Positions 1 through 8,206 of a stretch of 54,027 bases of DNA are shown here, one piece after another. Position 1 is the stretch's first letter; each line of letters starts with the position of its first letter. The position numbers and the translations under genes are program-made. Below the pieces are notes generated by a model. It did no database searches. It saw only the letters and a program-made list of their open reading frames with translations, and was not told where the DNA came from. The stretch is taken from contig MNCI01023368.1 in NCBI GenBank assembly GCA_015680685.1, positions 67,217-121,243 of the forward strand. The letters are read 5' to 3'. This stretch comes from Gnetum montanum. Taxonomy: Eukaryota; Streptophyta; Gnetopsida; Gnetales; Gnetaceae.

Positions 1-408
1 CCCAACTTAAGAAGAGCAACATACAACTGGAGCTGGTTGACCAGTCCATCACCATTCCCTTAGGATTGGTGGAGGACATTATCACCACTGTGTGTGGGTG
101 GTCATACCCAACCGATTTCCTAGTGATTGAGGTTAACAACGAAGGGGGTTTCCCCATTATAATGGAAAGGCCATGGCTAAGTACCGTAGACGCGTACCTA
201 GGAATGCATGATCTTTCCTTACAAATTTCTAAGATAAACATTTACAGAAAGATCGAGAAGAAGAAAGTTACATGCATCGCATATAGTGATTCATCAGGTG
301 ATGACATGGAGGATATGTCTCCATGTGAGAGGTGTGCCCATGAAAGTGAGAAACAAAGATGCCTATATGTAGCAACCACACAAGAAGTAGTAGACACCTC
401 GTGGTTGA
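1..408 (+). pseudogene. Gypsy protease region, left of insert (element A)
   Basis: This is the C-terminal half of a retroviral-type aspartic protease in the gag-pol of element A. It shows the residues PLGLVEDI, a VCGWSYPTDF strand, FPIIMERPWLS (the usual GRPWL/GRPFL turn after the flap) and an ITYSD-like end (CIAYSDSSGD). The same segment recurs in B (about 11690-11940), C (28414-28740, minus) and F (17907-18060). The catalytic Asp lies left of the window. The frame is open to about 408, where the insert starts. Confidence 0.8.
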
Positions 409-585
409 TGTTGGCACATTTTGGCCATTTCATGGAATAGCAAGAGTAGATACTAGAAAAAGACAACTTGTAAAAGAATGTATGGTTGAAAATCTGAAAA
501 TAAACATGTGGCTTTAAGGTTATGGGTTGCTCAAACTCTAGTAGTCCTTGATTGAAGAACAAGACACATTCTTAACTACCTAAGA

Positions 586-752
586 TGGAACAAAGAAAAG
601 AATGTTTTCAAGGTGCTACAACAAGATGTTTCAATAAAAAATGATGCTCCTAGTGGCATGGCTGAGTTCAGGAAATCATTGATGTTGAGTTTTATTTTCA
701 AATTCTATCTTCAGATGTCTAAAAAGGTCTATGAGAATCAGCACGATGGAAC
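586..752 (+). pseudogene. Xanthine dehydrogenase fragment (central region)
   Basis: The translated frame reads WNKEKNVFKVLQQDV, then DAPSGMAEFRKSL, then LSFIFKFYLQMSKK. This matches the conserved stretch of plant xanthine dehydrogenase between the FAD domain and the molybdenum-binding domain (APGGM-EYRKSL followed by SFFFKF). In a normal enzyme this lies several hundred residues after the iron-sulfur domain, yet here it comes before it. There is no start and no flanking domain, and the frame breaks soon after 752. Xanthine dehydrogenase oxidises hypoxanthine and xanthine to urate in purine breakdown; this copy cannot. Aldehyde oxidase, a relative, is a less good match. Confidence 0.75.
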
Positions 753-791
753 ATGAGTGGGTCTTCTAGTGACTCATTTCTCAGCAAAGTT

Positions 792-1039
792 TCAAGTTTA
801 GGACTCAATGGTACAAAAATTGGCTGTGGAAAAGTTGGTTGTGGAGCATGCACTGTTCTTATGTCTCATTATGATCTAGAGAAATAGAAATCAATTCATC
901 GAGTTTAGCTCTATTGTACTCTGTAGAGGGAATGCATGTAATTACTATGGAGGGTGTAGGAAATCAACAAAATCTTCATCCTATCCAGGAACTGTTGGCT
1001 AAATCTCATGAATCTCAATGTGGATTCTGCACACCAGGA
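792..1039 (+). pseudogene. Xanthine dehydrogenase fragment (2Fe-2S domain)
   Basis: The frame reads [20 protein letters not shown], the Cys-x4-Cys-x2-Cys plant-ferredoxin-type iron-sulfur site of xanthine dehydrogenase. After stops and a frame change near 880-910 it resumes as SVEGMHVITMEGVGN, LHPIQELLAKSHESQCGFC and TPG. The last part is the start of the second 2Fe-2S cluster motif. The SVEGMHV-EGVGN spacing is closer to xanthine dehydrogenase than to aldehyde oxidase. The stretch carrying the fourth Cys of the first cluster (NACLAP region) is missing. The match ends at the CTPG codons, after which the sequence turns AT-rich, possibly an intron remnant. Confidence 0.85.
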
Positions 1040-1324
1040 AGTAAAAAATATATATATGAACGGTGAGATAGAAATCACTAAAACAGGAATAATCAGCAGA
1101 ACCATATGCATGTTTGGCCATGCGAATTTCAAAGATCTCCCAACAGGTGAAATCTAGAAAATTACAACAAAATCAATCAGATGTAAATTAATGCAATAAT
1201 CTGTAACAAAAAAACTGGGTGGATCTGCAAACAAAAAATTTCTGTGAACAGTTCCAAACAAAACCAAACCCAAAATGGGCACAGAAAGGAAATGGCAAAA
1301 TCGTAGTTCACTCAGTTTTGGTGA

Positions 1325-1890
1325 GCAGCGCTGCCATGGGGACGCCGGAAAACTTCTTGAGAGCCGTGGCGGTGCTTTCACCATGGCATGGGTGCGAGGT
1401 GCTAGGGCATGCACACCTCTGGAAGGTCTGCAATTTTCAGGGGCATTTTGCAGGCCGCGATAGATGGCAGCGGCAGGAGCAGCAGCAGTAGCAAAAAGGA
1501 GGACTGCTCGCGGGCAAGATCAGTAGCAGCAGGACGGCGGTGGCACCGGCACGGCGTTGTGGATGAACGCCGACAGAAACGTGCGGCCGCGGCGTTCACG
1601 AAAATGGCCATGGCGTAGTGAAGCCATCAGGGTTTTTCGTAGGTTTCTACAGCAAGGGTTTGTAGGGTTTCGAGTCAGAATCAAAATTTCCAGCAGAGCA
1701 GCGACGGAAAGAGCAGTGACAGCAGAGCAACGGCAGCGAAAAGGAGGACTGCGCACGGGCGGAAGATCAGCGGCGGTAGAAGAGAAGCCTCAGTCATGTG
1801 CGTAGATCAGCAGCGGAATGGAGCAGAGCAGCCATGACAAACGCAGAAGATGTGGTCAAGCTTTTCCACGCACGCGCTTGCAGGCATTTC
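1325..1890. other. GC-rich segment with plant telo-box motifs
   Basis: This block is far richer in G+C than its surroundings. It holds three AGGGTTT-type words (near 1629, 1655 and 1664, one as TAGGGTTT, the telo-box core of plant promoters). It also has an imperfect internal duplication: an AAAAGGAGGACTGC...GATCAG segment occurs near 1494 and again near 1739. Several short overlapping open frames exist on both strands, but none shows a recognisable domain. It may be a captured promoter or 5' exon of a host gene. No origin can be named. Confidence 0.4.
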
Positions 1891-2289
1891 AGGAGAGGCT
1901 TGAAAAGCTAAACCGTGAGATTACCGTGGTATTTCCAAAGCATGGTCAGACAGAGATGCCGCACATCACGAAGCGTTTAATATTGTTAACAGTTTTTTTT
2001 GAACAATTATAAAGATCATACGTGGTCCATAGATATATATTTAATTTTGTCAAGTTAGGGGCCAATAGATATATATTTACTATAATATCTATTACTATGA
2101 TTTAAATAAAATATGATTTGAATAAAATATTTTAAGATTTCAAAAGAAAAAGAAAGTTATGGGATATTTGTGTAACATCCTATAAAAGGAGACATTTGGC
2201 TATTATCCCTTTTATTCCTATATTTATAACTAGATTGTAGCCTTTTTTATCTCTATGGTGGTTACAACCACCCAAAATTGTTGTAACTT

Positions 2290-2363
2290 ACCTAACTTGT
2301 TGGGCAAGTAACCTCCTAACTTGTTGGGCAAGTAATCTCCTAATTGGTTGGCCAAGTTACTTG
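2290..2363. repeat. 24-bp tandem repeat, three units
   Basis: Three successive copies of a unit like CCTAACTTGTTGGGCAAGTA with few changes. It lies in the AT-rich right half of the 409-3635 insertion, about 60-130 bp upstream of a TATA box. Confidence 0.75.
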
Positions 2364-2422
2364 GAAGAGAAGTTAGGTGAGATATTTTTGAATATGTAAC
2401 TTCCCTACCTACCTTTGAAATC

Positions 2423-2430
2423 TATAAAAA
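2423..2430 (+). promoter_or_regulatory. Possible TATA box in LTR-like sequence
   Basis: TATAAAAA preceded by AT-rich DNA and the 24-bp repeats, followed by a purine-rich leader. This layout is common in plant LTR promoters. The rest of 2030-3480 has no open frame with recognisable content. It could be the promoter part of a long LTR formed by the 409-3635 insertion. Confidence 0.35.
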
Positions 2431-3640
2431 GGCTTCAAGGGTCAAGGAGGAAGGAGGATAATCACAAAAGGTCTCACACATCACACTTGGGATCTTGGAA
2501 GATTTGTAAAGACGATTTCTTGTAAGATGGTTTGCTAAAAGAAAGATTTCAGCCTCTTTATCATGGTCCTGTGAGTTATGTATTTTATTTTTTGTTTTGT
2601 TTAAATTGTTTAGCTAGTGGTTTAGATAGTATCATCCTTGGCAAGTAATTTTGGAATTTTTAGATTGCTCTTACTGTTCTTGTTGCCCGATAGAAATTTC
2701 TATTAAAATTTTTCCATAGAAGCGCTTGTGTTTAAAAGCCTTGAGAGCATTTTAGTAGTAAATTTTGTTATTGTGCAACGTATAGGAACTGTTATTGGAA
2801 TTGTTGTAAGAGAGCCTCTGTTTGTAGTCACGTCGTTGAACAATTCAGTAGTCGAGAGGGTTCAGAAAATCTTTGGTATTTTGATGGGACCAGAATAGCT
2901 TCTTTTTATCTTTAAAGTGAATTCTCGTGGTATTTCAATCAGAAATTGTCAAGTCTTTTAAAGGTTCTGTTTGAATGCAATCGTTGACATCTATTATCTA
3001 GTCAAAATGGAGTCTCGTACGTGGTATTTTACGCAGCAATTTTTGGTAGCATAATAGGATTGTCTTGAAGATATTGATTGTTTTAGCCTTGGAAGTTTGA
3101 ACAATTCGTAGATATTGAATTTGAGATAGCTTTATTGCGAAGTGTTTACTCGTGTCATTTTACCTTGTTTAAATATTTGAGGTCTACACAAATCTGCTTT
3201 TTTTTCTTTTCTGCTTATTTCCATCGAATCTTGCTCTATTTCTAGTTTTCTTGTAGAACTATCTCTTTCTCTGGGGAAAATTAGGAGTAGAATGCGGAGT
3301 TGTGCTCAAATGTTTTTGCAAAATTTTATTTGTTACAAGTAGGTATTATAAGGACCGCATAGACTAGGCAGTTGAACAAAATAGGAAATTTTCAACAACT
3401 CACAGTACTTGGCAAAGTTGGCTAAATCTCTTTAAAGTAAGTCATTTGTAGTTTACATGCAACGCAATCGTTACATTTCTCACAACCACACGCCACAATA
3501 GCACACACACATACTCACATTAACTACTGAATTTATTTGGAGGTATCTGGGCCTTGGTGTTGCCAGAGACCAGCAAGCACCTAAATCCTGTTCGAGGACA
3601 CTCGTTGGCGGTCGCGTCCCAAACGGTCGCCAACAGTTGA

Positions 3641-3880
3641 CAGCTACTTGTAGGAGCAGAAAAATATGCATGGAACGAACTGAGGCTATAACTAATGCTA
3701 ACAATGAAAGCATATATACATTGGAACATGAGCGTCGCCAACTTCCACCCCTGAATTTAAGATCATCAATTGGGAGAAGTTGGGCACTTCTTAGAAATTC
3801 AAATAGATGCTCAATATTTTGGATCTCTCCCTTACAACTCAGTCATGTGGGAGATGGCCACCTATGCTAATCATATGGGG
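3641..3880 (+). pseudogene. Post-protease linker of element A and deletion junction
   Basis: After the insert the element resumes with CMERTEAITNANNESI and LEHERRQLPPLNL, matching CMELTEEITSAYIKSIDAL in element C (about 28230-28340, minus). Within some 40 bases it passes to DNA that in B encodes the C-terminus after integrase (around 15055-15110, text like AQYLKSPPFNS). The roughly 3 kb for reverse transcriptase, RNase H and integrase is therefore missing between about 3780 and 3800. Several stop codons interrupt it. Confidence 0.7.
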
Positions 3881-3949
3881 CCCTCAGTTCTTTTAAGTTT
3901 TTGTTTTACATGTTTTTGTTTTACAATGTTTTTTGTCTTACACATTTTT

Positions 3950-4062
3950 GTTTTACAGATTTCTTTAACTTTTCTAATTTTTGTTTTACAAATTTCTTTA
4001 ACTTTTCTAATTTTTGTTTCACAAATTTCTTTAACTTTTCTAATTTTTTGTTTTACAACATC
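3950..4062. repeat. 33-bp tandem repeat in T-rich 3' region of A
   Basis: Units with ATTTCTTTAACTTTTCTAA begin near 3961, 3994 and 4027 with an exact 33-bp period. B (15145-15300), C (27780-27960, minus) and F (20600-20760) have T-rich DNA at the same place but no such clear array. Because 33 is a multiple of three, the array makes repeating 11-residue frames on both strands; I take those as chance. Confidence 0.8.
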
Positions 4063-4080
4063 GTTATACTTTTCCATTTT

Positions 4081-5695
4081 TTGTGTGAGTGTGTGTGTGT
4101 ATCCACCATGTAAGTTTGTCCCATAATAAGTGTTCAGNGTGACTGGGTATTTCTCAAACTAAGGAAGGAATCAAGGATTGCAAAGGGTGTGACTTCAAGG
4201 GAACTTGATGTCTTTGTGTTGGTCATCCTCTTGGATGCTTAGATGTTTCCTTCTTGAGTTTTCTTACTGTTCTGATGTTACCCAATTATCGGAAGCTGAG
4301 ACAATAAAAATAAGAATTCTTTGCATGGTGTGGTTCTCACGCATTAAAACACAAAACAAAAAAAAAAGAAAAAAAAAAGAAAAAAAGAGAAAAAGAAGCA
4401 AAAAGTGAGAATTCAAAGCACACCCCTTAGACGAAATAAAATTTGGGCTACACGCACTGGTTATGGAACCAAAAGTGTTCCCTCTAACTAAGGCCCTTCT
4501 CGCTTCCCATTCACTCCTTTGTTTCATCGGAATGGTGGTGGCTCTTCGAAGATGCATCCTTGTTATCCATGTGGATGGTTTAACCGAATGCGTTGATGCG
4601 AAGTCACTGGAAGTGGTTGGTTTGAGGCTGAAGTTGGAATGAGATTTGCCAAGTCACATTAATCATAAACCACACAAGGGGCTGTACACCACCTTGTTCA
4701 TGGGATTCCATTCCATTCTACTCTCTCCATCCTTCTCTCCATTATTCACCTCATTGTTGGTTGTATCATTAGTGTATATATTTTGGTTGATGCATTGTTT
4801 TCTTTTTGGTAAATTCTTATGGTTAATACTTTAACTCTTGTTCCAAAAGACATTCCCAGAGCCTACGGACTCTTTGAATGTGGGTTTGTCAGGGCATTAA
4901 GGGCATGAGCCTGCTTTGGGGAGGACCCACTAACATTCCTATTTGGAGCATTAGTTAACTTCTTTTCCTTGACATTTTTGCAATTAATTATTATTATTTT
5001 TTGTTCATTCCCATCTTGACATCCATTTCATTGATGTTTTCAGTTGTCCCTTTTACTCTATCTTTCTTACTCCTTTCCCTTCTTCATTCTAACGCTACCG
5101 GAGGTTCACGATTAGTCATGGGGATACAGGGCTCGCTTTTTTCAATTTTCTCCTAGCCCCGAAATTTTTGATTTTCTTCCTAACCCCTATACCTTCGGTA
5201 GTCATCAGTAACATCTTTCCAAGTCCATATCAGCCATACCACAACCTAGCCAATGGACTTACACCAAAGTAAGGTATTAATTACATGATGATTCAATTAC
5301 ACTTGCTAATATATGATTGTGTTGTGTGTGCATATGGCAATCATGCAAACAACAGATTGGATCTAGAGCTGGAAAAAAACACTTGGAATGGAGCAGCACT
5401 AAAGCAGCTATGCAAGGAGCAAGATCGATGGCACGCTTATGGATGGACAATGAAAAGCGCAATCTTGGCGTTGGCAGCAGCAACACTTTTTTCTATCTCT
5501 CTCTTTCTCTCAAGCTGCCAACAAAGGCCTAATGTCATTATAATAAGGTGTTCACCCTTGTTGTCATGAAGACGAGTTTTGTCAAGTCTTGTAATAATGA
5601 TCCATTCACATGTCATCCCATTAGTTCCATTCCCCTCAATAATTCCATACCTTCCCGATATTATTGTAAGGAACTCGAGGACGAGTTTTCATTCA
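4081..5695 (+). other. Non-coding 3' region of element A
   Basis: A long stretch without a credible gene between the coding remnant and the polypurine tract. It includes a GT run (4085-4100), one undetermined base (4138), an A/G-rich run (4345-4410) and the conserved box GCTTTGGGGAGGACCCAC at about 4912-4930. The region is collinear with 15300-17060 (B), 26046-27960 (C, minus), 52300-53690 (D, minus) and 20760-22260 (F). It is therefore a regular part of the family and not spacer. Confidence 0.7.
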
Positions 5696-5707
5696 GTCAT
5701 GGGGGTA
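5696..5707 (+). promoter_or_regulatory. Polypurine tract of element A
   Basis: GTCATGGGGGTA directly precedes the 3' LTR, the site where plus-strand DNA synthesis starts in LTR retrotransposons. Equivalent sites are 17055-17064 in B (TCATTGGGTA), 26032-26043 in C and 52282-52292 in D (both reverse complement), and GTGGAGGTA at 33358-33366 in G. Confidence 0.6.
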
Positions 5708-6657
5708 TGATGAGACACAATTAGCACAAGCCGCGATATCGCATATGCGATATCGTGTCTTTCCCTACGATATCGTGTACGCGATATCGTGGTTCGTCAC
5801 CATATATATAAATAAGAGGCGGCACTCCCCTCATTTCATAATTAGAGTTAGAAGTAGCGAAGCTTTGGCGGATTGATCACCCCAGAGATAGAATATTTTC
5901 CATGTGCCCGCAGTAGGAGTCCCCCAAGTGAACGGCTCTTTATTCGAGTAGCTTTGTACCTGAACGCAAGTTTTGTACGATAATAAAGACGAACTTTGTG
6001 GATAAACCTTGCAGTACATGGATAGGTTTAATTAATTTTATTTATCGCTTTCCTAGTAATGCGGCATGAGTACAACTTGGTTATGAGCGTTGACGAACGT
6101 GTACGGCTAGCCAAGGAATCGGCTACTCATCGCAATTAGATTCTCTCACCCTTATCTCCTAGAATGTGGGGTAAGTACGACTTGGCTACGAGCACCTACG
6201 GGTGTGTACGGCTAGTCAAGGAATCAGCTGCTTATCACACTTAGGCTAGTTAGGTGCCTCAGTACGACCGCTTCGAGCACGTGCGTTACGTGTGGTAATC
6301 CCAGTAACGATTAGCGTTTGGTAGCCACAGTTGCACAGTTCAGGGTGTGTACGGTAAGTGGGAACGGATGCTAATGCTAGTTAATTTAGACTTAGATCCT
6401 TAGTTAGAGTTAGTTAGTTTCTTCAACCCTTCACCCTTTAGCATAGGAGATAAACCTGAAAAGACCAAAAAAATCATATACCTTGGACTTACTTAACCAT
6501 GCACCATGACAACAACAAGTAAGTCTGGGAAGACAACGAATGATTAACCCCAAGTGTTCCATGGGGTGTTAGGCATTTAGTCTGTGGAGTTCGACTGGAT
6601 CGCGCGTGCTACACTTGTTTCGCATGGTTGAGTGTAGGGATACCTCGCCACTCATCA
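5708..6657 (+). repeat. 3' LTR of element A
   Basis: Begins TGATGAG and ends CTCATCA, a 7-bp terminal inverted repeat. U3 carries four GATATCG palindromes (5730-5795) just before a TATA box (CATATATATAAATAAG, about 5800-5815). An AATAAA at 5982-5987 can serve polyadenylation. U5 carries the paired words CAGTAACGATTAGCGTTTGG and related copies found in all family LTRs. At 950 bp it is longer than the 796-838 bp of C, partly through an internal duplication (6060-6255). No primer-binding site follows, so it is the 3' LTR. Confidence 0.9.
6060..6255. repeat. About 105-bp tandem duplication inside the LTR of A
   Basis: GAGTACAACTTGGTTATGAGC at 6068 and AAGTACGACTTGGCTACGAG at 6173 start two related units. 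Both then run through GTGTACGGCTAG and CAAGGAATC. B, C and D have no second unit at this point. Confidence 0.7.
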
Positions 6658-6662
6658 AACTA

Positions 6663-8175
6663 CAACAACCAATCCATCCCTAAAATAACATCATATACCC
6701 CAAGATCCATAATATGTAAGTTACTAACTCACTACACACCTTCCAATTCTATTGGCACACCTATACACACCTAATCAACTTGATTTTCATAACCCCTAGC
6801 AAAAGATACTATCAACCCCAGAGAAAGAGAATGACAGACAAGAGCTACATGATGTGCAACCATAGGATCTATGAAAGAATGGCTAGCACTAGGATCAAAT
6901 CACATTAACACGGTAAAGCCAAAAATCATACCTCTCATCTCCATCACAGTGTTTGGTGCCCATCCAAAGGTTGGTCTATTAAGACATACACCTATCCTTG
7001 AGTCCTCTGGTTCCCTCCTCTAGGCTAAGTAACTAGTGCTCCCAGTTCACCCTGAATTAGAGGTTGCTATCCTTAACCTCTGCCTTCCCCACTACTACAT
7101 GCCTGCTTTCGGCACTCTCAAGGTCAATGCCCAAGCACCCCACATCCAAAATAATTTTGACAATCCCTCTATAGATGACCAGCCTACCCACATCTATAAC
7201 AAATAATAACTCCATGACCAACTTCAATAGTAGGATCATGAGTGGGTGTTGGATTCTCTCCTCCATTGCCATAAGCTTACTTAGAGGGGCTAGACCTCTC
7301 TCTAGATGTCAGTCCTTTCTTTTGCCCCTATTGCCTCTCTCTACATGTTATATACTCCCACTAACTCCTCTCTAAATCCATGGCTACTACTTGAGCTTCA
7401 TCATAGAAAGTGAACCTGAGAGGTAATAGGTGAGCCTTCAAAGATGGTCTCAAGCCTCAAACAAACATGTTCACCTATTCTTGACATCTATATGCATCTA
7501 GGATACATAACTACTCAGCTCAAAAAAACGAGCATCATACTCCACTACAAACCAACTACCCTAATACAAACAATAGAACTCATCCTCCTTGGCCTATGCA
7601 TATTGGATATACACATAACAACCTCTGAAAGATGTTATAAAATCATCCCATGCCACCTCTTGACCAATCCATCCCTACCTATTCTTCAGTTGTCTACCAA
7701 CACTGGGCAGTACTAACCAATTCATAAACTACCAAATGAGTCTGCTACACTGATGAATAGCCCATTAAATCAAAAGCATTTTGCAATTTCTCCAACCATT
7801 CTATAGTCACGGTGTGATCCTTAGTGCCATTAGATTTTGGAGGTCCCAATTTCCCAAACTGCTCCACTAGCTTCCTATTAATAAGTTGCTTGTTTGATTC
7901 TCTTGAACCTCCACTACCACTATGACTTCCCACATCCCTAATCATGGGAACAGGAGCATCACTAGCTACAACATGCTACTACGAGATTTGTAACAATGAT
8001 TGTCTAAGATTTGGTTTCCTATTTGCAAGACAACTGCTAGATGTTTGCGAAGGTTGCTCCTGTCCATCAATAGGCCCTTATAGTCTATGGGCCCCACTAG
8101 CATCATAACCACATCTACTATACATCTTTGTAACCTAAAATTACACAAATGGGTGAGTACCCCCACCATCATACA
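6663..8175 (-). pseudogene. Chromovirus gag and protease, decayed
   Basis: On the minus strand, 7945 to about 7750 reads LVEQFGKLGPPKSNGTKD and TIEWLEKLQNAFDLM, the start of the chromovirus gag domain (PP-F-G--DP--A-EWL). Frames broken by stops continue through ELSSYV (about 7480). Two CCHC zinc knuckles follow at 7201-7113: CYRCG-AGHL-RDC, then a second with its first Cys changed to Tyr. The protease core near 6900 reads FDPSASHSFI where an active enzyme has DSGASHSFI. It ends in YDVILGMDWL at about 6665. At least ten in-frame stops show long decay. Confidence 0.75.
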
Positions 8176-8190
8176 ACATTAGAGTAAACT

Positions 8191-8203
8191 AGCTCCAATT
8201 CCA
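8191..8203 (-). promoter_or_regulatory. Remnant chromovirus primer-binding site
   Basis: The minus strand reads TGGAATTGGAGCT next to the LTR end. This resembles TGGTATCAGAGC, the initiator-tRNA-Met site typical of plant chromoviruses, with some changes. Confidence 0.5.
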
Positions 8204-8206
8204 CAA

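Larger units (their letters stand above)
409..3635. mobile_element. Gene-fragment-carrying insertion with TG..CA ends
   Basis: The ends are perfect inverted 7-mers: TGTTGGC at 409-415 and GCCAACA at 3629-3635. A 5-bp direct repeat GTTGA flanks it at 404-408 and 3636-3640. Removing the insert and one GTTGA lines the flanks of A up with uninterrupted C (near 28330, minus) without a gap, which supports a clean insertion. TG..CA ends and a 5-bp duplication fit an LTR-type integration (a solo LTR or small LTR element). The terminal similarity may extend imperfectly to about 18 bp, which would suit a TIR transposon. No transposase or reverse transcriptase is visible. Inside are xanthine dehydrogenase fragments (586-1039), a GC-rich block (1325-1890) and an AT-rich part with a TATA box and 24-bp repeats. 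The class is uncertain; the insertion itself is well supported. Confidence 0.8.
1..6657 (+). mobile_element. Element A: non-autonomous Ty3/gypsy retrotransposon, right part
   Basis: The sequence shows a gypsy aspartic-protease region at the left edge, a long non-coding 3' region, a polypurine tract and a complete 3' LTR ending at 6657. The 5' LTR and gag lie outside the window. A 3227-bp foreign insert (409-3635) splits the protease region. Past the insert the element goes straight from the post-protease linker to its 3' non-coding region, with no reverse transcriptase, RNase H or integrase, as in element C. LTR ends (TGATGAG...CTCATCA) and internal motifs match elements B, C, D and E. By family knowledge this is the Athila/Tat-like branch, inferred from the tRNA-Asp-type primer site of copy C and the RT of copy B. 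The right flank at 6658 is chromovirus protease, so A was inserted into that element. Confidence 0.85.

Noticed and set aside
409-3635. Helitron as the class of the gene-carrying insertion
   Set aside because: No CTRR end and no insertion between A and T; instead inverted TGTTGGC/GCCAACA ends and a 5-bp duplication are seen.
3871-4126. Open frames rich in Phe/Leu (plus) or Lys (minus) with an 11-residue repeat
   Set aside because: Produced by the 33-bp T-rich tandem repeat in the non-coding 3' region of element A; other copies have no such frame.
4205-4557. Open frames ending in poly-Lys or poly-Phe/Leu
   Set aside because: They run through an A/G homopolymer zone in the 3' region of A and have no counterpart in B or C.
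5730-5795. GATATCG palindromes as a restriction or recombination site array
   Set aside because: Their constant place just upstream of TATA in every LTR fits a promoter element better; no recombinase context exists.
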